Source: Epiperipatus broadwayi (Eukaryota; Onychophora; Udeonychophora; Euonychophora; Peripatidae). From it: a DNA stretch of 64,000 bases. The notes under the pieces are model-generated. The model ran no database searches and had not been told where the DNA came from. It worked only from the letters and a program-made list of their open reading frames with translations. The stretch spans positions 1,431,909 through 1,495,908 of the forward strand of contig JAQFVV010000111.1 of the NCBI GenBank assembly GCA_028023455.1, given 5' to 3'. Made by a program: the position numbers and the translations under genes. Below, piece by piece: positions 27,382-39,179 of this stretch (within the stretch, counting starts at the first letter, position 1; each line of letters starts with the position of its first letter).

Positions 27382-27414
27382 GGTTTCAATTGCCCCAGCA
27401 ATCTTCTTCAGAAC
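27382..27414 (-). other. Hammerhead-ribozyme-like core at outer end of left arm
   Basis: On the minus strand the sequence reads CTGAAGA, stem ATTGC, loop TGGG, stem GCAAT, then TGAAACC. It resembles a hammerhead core (CTGATGA, stem II, GAAA) with one changed core base. Weak pairing of ACC with GGT further on could act as stem III. No convincing stem I is seen, so activity is doubtful. Confidence 0.35.
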
Positions 27415-28094
27415 AATAACAAACATAATACAAATACATGAATACAAGTATACACAAACATATAATTTTACATTTTATCAGAACTATAACAATACATGAA
27501 TATATAATTTTACATTATATATTGTAACCTTCCAGGTTGGCACTAGAAAGAAATATGGGAAGGTCAATTTGGATAAAGACAATTAGTTGAGAAAAATGAA
27601 TTGTGATATAATATAATATTCAGAATTGAATTTTTCGGGGAAAAATTAGGCCTAAACTGTGATATCATTAATATTTAAAATTGAGTTTTAAAAAAATAAA
27701 ATCTAAACTGTGATGTGATTTGCTAATTGAAATTTGGATTTTAACAAAAATTAAAATTTTAAATAGATATATTGATGGGTGGAGTTTTGGAACTATATGT
27801 TTAGTGGTAGATGTTTGTGTACAATAGAAAATTTACATATCATCATAGACAGATGCATATGTGTATTATTAATTAGAATTTTTTTTTTTTAATATGTTAT
27901 TTATAAATTACTGATTATAGATTGTCTTAAAATCTTAGGTTTTAAAAATGATAAAGATTATTTGAAATAGTAAATGACATTTTAAAATTAATAATTAATG
28001 TTCAATATATTTTTTTTAAATTACTATGTATAGTAAATTCAAACATTATATTGTTTAAAATTTTATAAATAATATTTCTGGCAAGCTTCCAAAG

Positions 28095-28310
28095 TTGTCA
28101 TGGAAACATAGAGGGCGTGAGGAGAGAAAGACAGGATTTACAACTAAAAAAGTAATAAAAAAAAAAAGCTCCAAGGAAGAAGATAAGAAAAAAGATTTTT
28201 TTAAAAAAAACTCTAATAGTATATCAAATATAAAAAGAAATCGCAAGGATTATAATAATACCTTTATGGGAAATTTATATTGTAAAACTGGAGTTACCAT
28301 GAAGGAATAG
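28095..28310 (+). CDS. Short lysine-rich open frame in left arm (doubtful)
   Basis: A 71-codon frame starting MSWKHRGREERKTGF, with a long Lys/Glu/Asp-rich middle and a C-terminal NLYCKTGVTMKE. The corresponding stretch in the right arm has frameshifts, so the frame is not conserved between copies. It could be the remnant of a basic nucleic-acid-binding protein such as a Gag-like product, or chance. No domain is recognised. Confidence 0.2.
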   Translation: MSWKHRGREERKTGFTTKKVIKKKSSKEEDKKKDFFKKNSNSISNIKRNRKDYNNTFMGNLYCKTGVTMKE

Positions 28311-28438
28311 ACTCAAAAGGGTTACCTGTCTTCAAATCTCTACCAAAATTCATGTTTCGAATCTACTACCTATAAAATTGCCTGGATGTCTCTAAGTTAA
28401 GTTATTACTATTATAATCTATTTTAATGTATATTAAAA

Positions 28439-28651
28439 ATGAATAACATTAAGATGGCAAAATTTTGTAAGATAGAGCTATTTCAAATTTTAACTTTAGA
28501 CGCTAAAATTAAACGCCTAATTTTTTTTAACTTAAGGAATTTGCTATTGATATTCGATAAAACAAAATTTAAAATGAAAAAAGATATATATATCCAATCT
28601 GATATCAAGAAGATACTTTATATTATATCACTTCTCTATACGCATCTGTAA
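28439..28651 (+). CDS. 70-codon open frame shared by both arms (unknown)
   Basis: The predicted peptide begins MNNIKMAKFCKIELFQ and is rich in Lys, Ile and Leu. Its twin at 31366-31578 on the minus strand differs at only one residue (His to Arg near the C-terminus). I recognise no family. The low divergence of the arms may be enough to explain its conservation, so it may not be a gene. Confidence 0.25.
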   Translation: MNNIKMAKFCKIELFQILTLDAKIKRLIFFNLRNLLLIFDKTKFKMKKDIYIQSDIKKILYIISLLYTHL

Positions 28652-29818
28652 CAGGATAATTTTCAATGCATGCAAATGTAATTATAAAGCTTATCACAAA
28701 ATTCTAAAAGGAAAAGACTATTGTCATTCTTAACAAAAATATGCTTTAACAATGGATAGACTTTTTTTTTATCTTAGAATTTACGGTGTCATTGAAATTA
28801 ATATATGTGTTTCTTAACTTTCAAATTTTTTAAAAAAACATTTTACATGTAATAATGAGGTATTGACAAATAATTTTTTTTTTTTAATAGATGTATAAAC
28901 AATTTTTTTTTGTGTTTGTGTGTGTTTTGTGTACCTTTAAAAAAAAATGAAGCAATGTAATTTCATATATACATATTATGATATGATAATGTGTTTGGTA
29001 TAATCCGGAGATTATACTATAGGTGATTATATATGTTCGGATGTGTGCATGATGTTACGTATTATTATTATTATTTTAATTATATTTATTAAGCTGAATT
29101 TCGATAATGATTGTTATAAAAGAAAATAAAAAATTAAAACCTTGTCAGTTATAAGTTTATTATATAGGGAATAGATTAAAATAAGTTAACGATAGAAATG
29201 GTCAGGAATGATTAGATTAAGTATATAGATTAAGTGTTTTAGTATTGTAGTCCCATGCTTGTCTCTAATTTTGTACAATTAATGCTAGATGGAATATATA
29301 ATAATTATAATGGACAAGTTTTATTTAAAATTCTATAATATTTCTGAAAGATTATTAATTTTTATTATCATCAAAGCGTTATAGATAATTTAATAGGATG
29401 TAATTTGGAAATTCATGATATTTACTATATAAACAAATGCACATATTCGAAGATATATAATGCACATATTAAAAAGTAGTCAATTTTCATTTTATCACAG
29501 AAAAATGTAATGATGATAAAGGTATCAATAATATTTTTTTTTAGTTATGATTTATTTTTGATTTTATTTTTTTTTATAATAAATATTTTATTGAATCAAC
29601 AGCTTATAGGAATTCCTTGATTATATACGTTCGATTCTTCATTTCCACACACACACATCTAATTATCATAGTATAGTTATGGAAGATATGGGTTGTCAAA
29701 ATAATTCTAGTTTTAGTTAAATTTGTTTGGTGGTAATAAATTTCAGTATTATAATACCAATAACATATTTTACTTTGCTTGGAATAGATAGTGATATGGA
29801 TAGAAAAGTACCCGGTCC

Positions 29819-30172
29819 TAATGATTGTCTATTCTATGTTAAATATGAACTTCTATTAAAAGAACATTTTTATGATTGTGCAATAGTTTAGTATTGAACA
29901 GATGCCCTGAACATATTTCAATTAATCTTATAATATTATTGTCTATAGATGTTTTTATCATCCTTGTGGCTTGATATATAAAGACCATACCCTATAACCT
30001 CAACTGAGCTAAGCCATAGGGTAATTTCAATATAAAATCTTTTAAATAAAATTTATAATTATAAATTTTATTCTATTTTGCATAGAATTGGCGCCTGGGC
30101 AATTATAAATATAGTAAAGTAGATAAATGAAGAAGATGGAGGTTATAGGATAGGGTTTCAATGGTGCCCCAT
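29819..30172. other. Spacer between the arms of the large inverted repeat
   Basis: A unique 354-bp centre. It contains a short imperfect inner inverted pair (ACCCTATAACCTC near 29989 and GAGGTTATAGG near 30139) and a local hairpin ACCCTAT/ATAGGGT at about 29989-30022. A GC-rich TGGCGCCTGGGC lies at 30089-30100. No open frame is seen. Confidence 0.7.
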
Positions 30173-30920
30173 GGACCGGGTACTTTTCTATCCATATCAC
30201 TATCTATTCCAAGCAAAGTAAAATGTGTTATTGGTATTATAATACTGAAATTTATTACCACCAAACAAATTTAACTAAAACTAGAATTATTTTGACAACC
30301 CATATCTTCCATAACTATACTATGATAATTAGATGTGTGTGTGTGGAAATGAAGAATCAAACATATATAATCAAGGAATTCCTATAAGCTGTTGATTCAA
30401 TAAAATATTTATTATAAAAAAAAAAAAAAAATCAAAAATAAAGCATAACTAAAAAAAAAATATTGATACCTTTATCACCCATTACATTTTTCTGTGATAA
30501 AATGAAAATTGACTACTTTTTAATAAGTGCATTATATATCTTCGAATATGTGCATTTGTTTATATAGTAAATATCATGAATTTCCAAATTACATCCTATT
30601 AAATTATCTATAACGCTTTGATGATAATAAAAATTAATAATCTTTTAGAAATATTATAGAATTTTAAATAACACTTGTCCGTTATAATTATTATATATTC
30701 CATCTAGCATTAATTGTACAAAATTAGAGACAAGCATGGGACTACAATACTAAAACACTTAATCTATATACTTAATCTAATCATTCCTGACCATTTCTAT
30801 CGTTAACTTATTTTAATCTATTCCCTATATAATAAACTTATAACTGACAAGGTTTTAATTCTTTATTTTCTTTTATAACAATCATTATCGAAATTCAGCT
30901 TAATAAATATAATTAAAAGC

Positions 30921-30954
<34 letters not shown>

Positions 30955-31365
30955 GTAACATCACGCACACATCTGAACATATATAATCACCTATAGTATA
31001 ATCTCCGGATTAAACCAAACACATTATCATATCATAATATGTATATATGAAATTACATTGCTTCATTTTTTTTTTAAAGGTACACAAAACACACACACAC
31101 AAAAAAAATTGTTTATACATCTATTAAAAAAAAAAAAAAAAATTATTTGTCAATACCTCATTATTACATGTAAAATGTTTTTTTAAAAAATTTGAAAGTT
31201 AAGAAACACATATATTAATTTCAATGACACCGTAAATTCTAAGATAAAAAAAAAAGTCTATCCATTGTTAAAGCATATTTTTGTTAAGAATGACAATAGT
31301 CTTTTCCTTTTAGAATTTTGTGATAAGCTTTATAATTACATTTGCATGCATTGAAAATTATCCTG

Positions 31366-31578
31366 TTACAGACGCGTATAGAGAAGTGATATAATATAAA
31401 GTATCTTCTTGATATCAGATTGGATATATATATCTTTTTTCATTTTAAATTTTGTTTTATCGAATATCAATAGCAAATTCCTTAAGTTAAAAAAAATTAG
31501 GCGTTTAATTTTAGCGTCTAAAGTTAAAATTTGAAATAGCTCTATCTTACAAAATTTTGCCATCTTAATGTTATTCAT
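31366..31578 (-). CDS. 70-codon open frame, right-arm copy (unknown)
   Basis: The twin of the plus-strand frame at 28439-28651, with the same length and a single residue difference. Function is unknown and may be absent. Confidence 0.25.
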   Translation of the reverse strand: MNNIKMAKFCKIELFQILTLDAKIKRLIFFNLRNLLLIFDKTKFKMKKDIYIQSDIKKILYIISLLYTRL

Positions 31579-32570
31579 TTTTAATATACATTAAAATAGA
31601 TTATAATAGTAATAACTTAACTTAGAGACATCCAGGCAATTTTATAGGTAGTAGATTCGAATCATGAATTTTGGTAGAGATTTGAAGATAGGTAACCCTT
31701 TTGAGTCTATTCCTTCATGGTAACTCCAGTTTTACAATATAAATTTCCCATAAAGGTATTATTATAATCCTTGCGATTTCTTTTTATATTTGATATACTA
31801 TTAGAGTTTTTTTTAAAAAAATCTTTTAAGTTTCTTATCTTCTTCCTTGGAGCTTTTTTTTAATTACTTTTTTAGTTGTAAACCCTGTCTTTCTCTCCTC
31901 ACGCCCTCTATGTTTCCATGACAACTTTGGAAGCTTGCCAGAAATATTATTTATAAAATTTTAAACAATATAATGTTTGAATTTACTATACATAGTAATT
32001 AAAAAAATATATATTGAACATTAATGTTAATTTTAAAATGTCATTTACTATTTCAAATAATCTTTATCATTTTTAAAACCTAAGATTTTAAGACAATCTA
32101 TAATCAGTAATTTATAAATAACATATTAAAAAAAAATTCTAATTAATAATACACATATGCATCTGTCTATGATGATATGTAAATTTTCTATTGTACACAA
32201 ACATCTACCACTAAACATATAGTTCCAAAACTCCACCCATCAATATATCTATTTAAAATTTTAATTTTTGTTAAAATCCAAATTTCAATTAGCAAATCAC
32301 ATCACAGTTTAGATTTTATTTTTTTAAAACTCAATTTTAAATATTAATGATATCACAGTTTAGGCCTAATTTTTCCCCGAAAAATTCAATTCCGAATATT
32401 ATATTATATCACAATTCATTTTTCTCAACTAATTGTCTTTATCCCAAATGTGACCTTCCCATATTTCTTTCTAGTGCCAACCTGGAAGGTTACAATATAT
32501 ATATATATAATGTAAGATTATATGTTCATGTATATTTGCATTCATGTATTTTGTATTATGTTTGTTATAG

Positions 32571-32602
32571 TTCTGAAGAAGATTGCTGGGGCAATCAAAA
32601 CT
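32571..32602 (+). other. Hammerhead-ribozyme-like core at outer end of right arm
   Basis: Plus strand reads TTCTGAAGAAGATTGCTGGG followed by GCAATCAAAACTG, the inverted counterpart of 27382-27414. The GAAA box is changed to CAAAA here, so this copy is further from a hammerhead consensus. Confidence 0.3.
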
Positions 32603-32700
32603 GTGAATAGTGGGTTGTAATTATATGAAGCATTATAAAAGTAATAAAGGACGTAAATGATATTAATATTATATAATGTCTATACAAAACTTAATGTAAT

Positions 32701-32789
32701 TTAGAAGGAATTTGAACTCACTTTCAAGCTCCCTACAGTTATCCGCTCCATCTAGTGAGTTTGAAAGTCTGAGTTCAAATCCCTTCTAA
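32701..32789. repeat. 89-bp hairpin with B-box-like arms
   Basis: TTAGAAGGAATTTGAACTCA at 32701-32720 pairs with 32770-32789 with one mismatch in 20. An additional partial pair CTTTCAA/TTGAAAG lies inside. The right arm contains GAGTTCAAATCCC, which resembles an RNA polymerase III B box, so this may be the end of a tRNA-derived element. It lies about 30 bp outside the large inverted repeat. Confidence 0.65.
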
Positions 32790-33418
32790 AATATAATTAA
32801 ATTAGTAAACAGTTGTATTAAATATATGTAATCAATTCAATAGAGATGAAAACATTAATCAAACTGTTAATTAATTTATTCATATTATCACTTCATAATA
32901 TAAAAAGGTGAACCAATTACACCGAAGATATATACATTTTTAACATAACTTTTATCATGAACAATTTTAGAATTTGGTCAACTTGGCATATTAATATAGT
33001 TGACAATAAGAATTATTCTTAAATCCTTGAATGATTATTTACATTTTGCAATTATTAAATAAATAATTTAACTGACATTTGTGTTTATATCTATTTAAAT
33101 GATTACATATAAACATATGGAAGAAGTTGCTGAAGTAAAAAAAATAAAATTAATTGTGCAAAAACCTATTTATAATGTGCAGAGATGTTAACGATTGATT
33201 CACACTTCAAATTTTTTTTTTTTTTGTACCTTTTACATTAAAAGACCAATCCTAGAAAGCAACATATATATTACATACAAATAGATACATGATTTTAAAA
33301 AATTACTTATATATAATTTTTTTTTATAAAATATAGAATTTTATTCAGAAATTTGGTTACAATATATGATAATAGTTAAACATAGAATATATTACATGAT
33401 AATCAGGGGGATGAAAGC

Positions 33419-33720
33419 TTAATATTGATATCTTGTTTGACACCAGCTAAAAGGACAACTATGAACCATATCAGTGAGGAACGAGTCCGGAATAGTATCT
33501 TGTTGATATAGGTGATCACGCTTGCATGTCTCATATAGTTCAGCGATAGGTCTAATCCTTTGTCCATGCTCCACATGACCAAGTCGACCTATCATATTAG
33601 AGGTTATTTCCATAACAACTCAGGATCTGGGCAATAATCATGCAGAGCAAGGTGAGTTAGCACAAAGGGATGCAGGCTATTCAGCCTCAAATCACTCTCC
33701 AGGGAGAATAACATAAAAAA
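33419..33720 (-). pseudogene. Frameshifted coding-like segment, unidentified
   Basis: Two adjoining minus-strand frames read like one protein. The first (about 33720-33608) gives SLESDLRLNSLHPFVLTHLA and DYCPDPELLWK before a stop. The second (33613-33419) gives NMIGRLGHVEHGQRIRPIAE and DTIPDSFLTDMVHSCPFSWC, and ends at a stop after RYQY. Composition is G+C-raised with varied codons, unlike the AT-rich surroundings, so the segment is or was coding. A one-base shift near the junction, or an intron boundary there, would join them. I do not recognise the family; a retroelement ORF, a processed pseudogene and a host exon are all possible. Confidence 0.45.
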
Positions 33721-35394
33721 TATGAAAAATAATTACTATTTAGAAATATTAATTTGCTTAATAAAAACGGTTTTTAAATTATTCTTTTGTTAGATAAACA
33801 TGCAGCATAAAAAACAATTCTCAAATGGTAAATTAATGTTGGTATCCACTTTTGTGGGGAATTATTTATAATACAAGGATCGATCTAGCTTGAAACATCC
33901 AACCAGTAAAGTTGTTATTAACAGCAGATCCAATTCAAAAACAGTCAAATTAATCTTTTTATAGTCAGAAATTCAACCAGTTTATTGCCTGTTAGCAAAT
34001 TAATCAGTAAATAAGATTTCCAAAAGATTATATTTAAATATTACAATAAAAGATTGTCAATTTGGACAGTTTTAATGTAATTTCCTTGCAAGCTAAATAT
34101 ACTCAATAACCAGGTGATAAAACATCAGCATGAGTACCAGTTGATTAAATAGAAGATAGAAATTTAAATGATTTTAATCATATCTACTTATTTAGTAAAG
34201 TCAAATTACAGAACTTATTGCAAATATCTTTTCCCTTATCCCCAGTAAAGAAATAATATGAAATAACAAAATGGAGTTACTTAACAAAAACATCTTACCA
34301 TAACTGAAATTCTTGCAGTACTCACTTTCTTTGTTCAGGTATTAACTACATACTCACAGTCAAAACAACAACAAACAAATGTTTTTTTTTTGTTAAAATA
34401 CAACACAGGTCATAAGATTTATTGTTTCATTAGACCCACATTTATTACTATTATTAATTATTAGAAATCAACATATAATTTTTTTAAATATATATATATT
34501 ACTTAGAATGCTGCAAGTACTACCATAACTTACAAACTTAAAACTGAACATATATACATATATTTTTAAAATAAATATTTTCTATTTAATAAATTCAATA
34601 AAATACTAATTTAAATTAATCACTTTTCATAATATTATTTAGTGCTGCCATGTCAATGACTCCTGATCAACACATAATTGGCATTCTGCCTATTTAAAAA
34701 ATTTCAAAATTATTTATAATTGCAACACAATTTAAGTTTGAAATGTTTTCTTCTGATATGTTTGTGATGATCTATTATCAATAATAGACTACAATAACCA
34801 ATCTAGATATTAGTGATATGACATTAAGAAAAAAAAAATAGAAATAAAATAAATAGATGAAAGATAATTAAAGTACAAAAAAAAAAAAATTGTGAGAGGA
34901 AAGAAGATAAATTGTAATACACTTCCTTTGTAAGATGATCAATATCTAAATATATATATGATATCTGATTTTTTTTTTACTTTTTAATCAAAGCTTAAAT
35001 ATTTACAAAACTTCACAAAAAAAAAAAGGATAGGAAAAGATTGGGGTTAATAGAACTCTAGGGCTCAATCCACTGCTTTATAAAGAAAATAATGTTTTTG
35101 TATTAAATTAACTTCTACCTTAATGTTTTTTTTTTGGCAAACAAATTAACAGGAAATTTGGTTAAAGCTCAGATAAGATATTCTACTGGTTATACAAACT
35201 CGTCATAATAAAAATTTCTTTTTTTAACCCTCAATGGTTAAAGCTGGTATGTGACATTGCAAGAAATTGTATGTCTAAATATTTTAAAAATTAAATTAAG
35301 TAGTTTGAATTTTTTATATAGTGTAAGTTTTATGCCGCTTTTTTGGGTTTAGTGATATCTCATATTGCTTGTAATTTAAACATAAATAATTTTT
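33721..35394. other. AT-rich stretch, nothing recognised
   Basis: No gene-like or repeat structure beyond A/T runs. Confidence 0.5.
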
Positions 35395-35840
35395 TTTTTT
35401 TGCAAACTATAATTATTTTTCTATACTATTGAAAATAATGCACAAAATAATAAAAATCAAAAGTATTTATTATAATAACTGATCATTCTTTTCCTAAAAG
35501 AAAGCGGGCAAAATAATTTTATTTCTCCATTTCTTGCAATCTATGATTATATATATTTTTTACTTTTTTATACAAATATTATAATACTTATTGTAAATAA
35601 TTATAATAATCAAAATCAAACACATTTATTATAAAATAGATCATAAGAAGGCAATCAACTGATTCCAGTTAGAAATTATTCTAAACAAAACTAATTTTAT
35701 TTCTCTATGTTTTTCCTATTTTATAGTTATATTTAAAAATAATATTTTATACAAATATTCTAATATTTGTTACAAATTATATTTACAATTTAAAATAAAA
35801 TAAAATTTGCAATAGAATTATATCATAAAATAATACTTTT
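35395..35840. repeat. Diverged tandem repeat, period about 175-185 bp
   Basis: Blocks sharing ATTTTATTTCTC, TTTATACAAATATT and TAATACTTATTGTAAAT-type segments recur about 2.5 times. Each block is bounded by an AAATCAAAA-type segment and a TTTATTATAA-type segment. Confidence 0.55.
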
Positions 35841-37975
35841 CTTAGCAGTAGTTTCAGATAGTAGTTGTAGCATTTACACTATAAAATGGCATCGTAGCTG
35901 TTGCAAATTAAAGTGAAAAGAGCAAAAAATGAAACAAAAAAATATGTGGCTATGCAATTTTAGATTATTTCACTGTAAAATATAAATTTACATGATAAAA
36001 AAAGTTCTGGAAGTTCTTCAGATTGATATAAGCATCTAAAGATTGCTTATGTAACTTCAAATTCGGGGGAGCAGGGATGTTAAAATCAATATAGTACGCT
36101 ATATGTAAAATGTAATTCTGTGGTCTTGTTTCATAATCAGAACTTTGGTATTACCTTTATACAATTCGAGTCATGCAATCTTAGTCACCAATTTCCAAGA
36201 TATCAAATTCTGGGCCCTTTCCTTGGCTCCTATGAACCTTTAGTCCTTTCAGATTGTGCAGCGCAGGACGTTTAATCATTGAACTTGTCCTTTTCATAAA
36301 TACCATTTAATGTATCCCATCAATAATTTTATCATATGAGTTGCATCCAAATTTCAGAATAAAATTTTCTATATTTTTTATAAAAAAAAAAAAAAAATCT
36401 GCATCATCGAAGTTACAAATAATTTCTAAATTTTATTCAACATCTATTTAACTTTTTATCTTTTAAACAAAGCTCAAAATGAATCTATAAAATCGTTTTA
36501 TGAAATACTTGTTAATAAACAATTTTCAATTTATATTAAATTACATATTTATTATACATATCTTTAATTTAGTATTAGTTTTAAATTTTAAAAAATCCAT
36601 TAGTTAAAGAAATTCTTTACAATCTGACCCTTGATTAAGTTGCTGTGAAAAATCTTAGACAAGAATTCAGAATGTAAGGTATTAAATCTAAAAAAAAACA
36701 AAGATCAAAATTGTTTAGATTATAATATTTTGATATAAAAGATCAGACAATATGAAGGAAAATATCACTGATATCAGAAAATAAATAACAATCTAATGGC
36801 TTCTCACTCAGAAGTTTATAAGAAATATGGACACTGGAAATAACAGGCTGAAACTATAATTTAAGGAATTTAAGCTTCAAAATCTGCCAAAATATCACAA
36901 AAATATTCAATTAAAAAAAAAAATTATAAAGTAAAAAATAAGAAGATCCTTAATTAGATTAAATTTGAATTTTCAAATGAAATCAAGTAACCACATTAAA
37001 GCTGACTTAAAATGATATTATGGAATGATTCTGCTCATTGTAAAAGACTATTCTATAAAAAGCCTAAAGTGGAGATGAGGGCAACCATTAAAAATATGAA
37101 TAAATGTTTTATCACAACTGTGAATTACCATTGAGGATCTGAAAAAATAGATGATGAATCATTGTGGATTAAAGGCATTTATAAATTTATTAAGAGACAT
37201 GTGACCTGATGACAGATAATCTAATTTATAAAAAAGTATAACCATTTGGAAAAAGCCAATTCAGTGCAATGCTCAATTTTTTTCTTTCATGTAACCAATT
37301 GTTTGTTACATAAATTAATCAACTATTAATTCAAATGCAGAAAAAAAAAATAGGATATATAATTTCATTTGTAAATGTTTATTAAAATCTGATGATAAAA
37401 TTAAAAGGAAAGTTCTCAGATATTGCCAATTGATGATGAAGGTAAGAGTAGTTTTCCATTCTTGTTTTTTACACGTGGATTAAGAATAATTACGTACTCA
37501 CTAACAGAGTATGGATAACTGGTTCATTATGAAGTAGCTACCGGAAAAGAAAAAAAAACAAGATTGTTGAAGAATTTTTCAAATTTCCTCAACCAGATTA
37601 GAATCTACATTATAGATAAGGCAGGCAGATGTGATATTGTCGCATCACAAAACCTATTATTAATAAGAGAAATTTCAGCTAACATACAAATTCAATTATT
37701 ATAAAATAGTCAATAGATATGTCTAGTTCACTTGTTTTCTTTTTTCCTTAAATAAACTGCAAAACAATCAATACATTTTTAAAAAATATATTGTTATTTA
37801 ATATCTACTCATAGGTCATAGATACTTAATAATATTTTTTGTATAACTATCTGGCTATATAAAATTTTTACCCACATATTTTAGTTTCCTAAAGTCCCTT
37901 ATGTTTAATTAACTAAGCATATAAATACTGTAGATATTATGCTAATTTCAAATAGATGTATTCCTTTTTTTAAAG
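35841..37975. other. AT-rich stretch with one G+C-raised patch
   Basis: Mostly featureless. At about 36130-36310 the composition is more balanced, and the minus strand has a 40-codon open run (MKRTSSMIKRPALHNLKG, then GPEFDILEIGD and a stop) that I cannot assign. It may be a decayed element or an unrecognised exon. Confidence 0.4.
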
Positions 37976-38249
37976 CAATGTGGTCTTCAGACTTTATCAA
38001 CTCGTGCAACCCTTAATGTTATAATTAATTTTTGCAGAACCTTTACACCCCCCCCCCCACACACAAAAAATGTTAAAAAAATCTTTGCAATTTATATATT
38101 TATAAAAATTAAATATAAAGCAATATTTCATTATACTTTTCTTTCACTGAAAATACAAGTTCAACAAGATTAATTAGTAATTTATTTATCATTGGGACAT
38201 ATTAAGTTTAATGGCTAGAATGTGCTTATAATCTTTGATACAAAATACT

Positions 38250-38690
38250 GAATTAGATTCTACTGATGTTATCTGCAAACACATTTCATATTTGGCATCC
38301 AATCTATTTTTAATATTCTGCTTTTAACATAGATTTAAAATGATTTTTTTAGATAAGTAAATTATAACAAAAAGTATTAGGATTTTTAATGCTTTGATAA
38401 AGATTTTGAAATTTCTGTGTGTATTTATGACCAAAAATCACGAAGTTCTTATTATTATTTAATTTTTCATGTCAAATCTATTGTGATGCCAATTAATTGT
38501 TCTCTTTTTTTACTAGCAAATGATCTGATATTTTGAAATGTATTTTTAATCCAATTAAGCATATGAGTCAATTTTTCTGCATTTTCTAACAATTTTTTTT
38601 CCATGTAAAAAAACGTTCTATCCAATAAATAATTTGTAACATTGTTATTCAAATTTAATTCATCCTTCATTAAGAAATTATTCATTTTTC
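38250..38690 (-). pseudogene. hAT transposase, C-terminal part
   Basis: The frame at 38685-38467 contains LNWIKNTFQNIRSF and KREQLIGI. These correspond to the W-I-R-N-P-F and E-Q-L-I motifs before the C-terminal dimerisation domain in ZBED5/SCAND3-type transposases. Below 38467 the frame is broken, but FW-S-IHTEI-SLS, LL-FTYL and KSF-IYVK can still be followed. They match the FW..V..EFP.L...A...L.PF.TTYLCE..FS pattern of the hAT domain. The element is dead. Without the shifts it would belong downstream of the core at 40373-40762. Confidence 0.75.
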
Positions 38691-39179
38691 AAAACACTGT
38701 ACACTATTAAAAAATAAAGAGCTCTGCTAATTTGCACTGTCAAGCTTTATTGATAAATAAATGCCAGCTAAAAAAACATTTAAAAATCTGTATCTTGAAA
38801 ACCATTCCTTAACCTCAGACCAATGGTTTCATACTTTGACAATCCTCAGTGAGGTGCTAGGATAGTTTCAGACACTAAATCTAAAAATACCAAGCCAAAT
38901 ACAGCATTTGTTTAAAAGTTAACTATTAAGTAAAAAATCTGAAATTCTTAGACACCTAAATGTCTTTAAACTCAACTATCTAACCCAAAACCATAGCGTC
39001 ATCAAAATTAATAGTGTGCCCTGCATTTCTTTCAAGGATAAATAAAGCAGAGCTGAGGTATTTATTTCTATCCTACTTTTATGTACCTTTATTTTTCATT
39101 TAAGCTCAAACTATTAGTATTTGTTAAATACTTTAACAAATATTTTATTTAATAGTAATTGTAATAATGCAAAGGATAA

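Larger units (their letters stand above)
27317..29818 (+). repeat. Large inverted repeat, left arm (~2.5 kb)
   Basis: This arm matches the reverse complement of 30173-32668 along essentially its whole length. Landmarks are CCTTCCAGGTTGGCACTAG near 27528, a shared 70-codon frame, the sequence around 29730-29770 and the inner edge GAAAAGTACCCGGTCC at 29803-29818. The arms differ by scattered substitutions and by microsatellite length (about 5 ATT units near 29061 here, about 11 near 30921 in the other arm). They are therefore independent copies, not a simple read-through artefact. No transposase or polymerase domain was recognised. Only short basic open frames lie inside. Confidence 0.9.
30173..32668 (-). 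repeat. Large inverted repeat, right arm (~2.5 kb)
   Basis: The reverse complement of the left arm, with a few per cent differences. Inner edge GGACCGGGTACTTTTC at 30173-30188; outer edge around TAAATGATATTAAT at 32654-32667. The ATT/AAT microsatellite at 30921-30952 is longer here than in the left arm. Confidence 0.9.

Noticed and set aside
30089-30100. TGGCGCCTGGGC as a tRNA-Lys primer-binding site of an LTR element
   Set aside because: Only the first seven bases fit, and no LTRs in direct orientation flank it.
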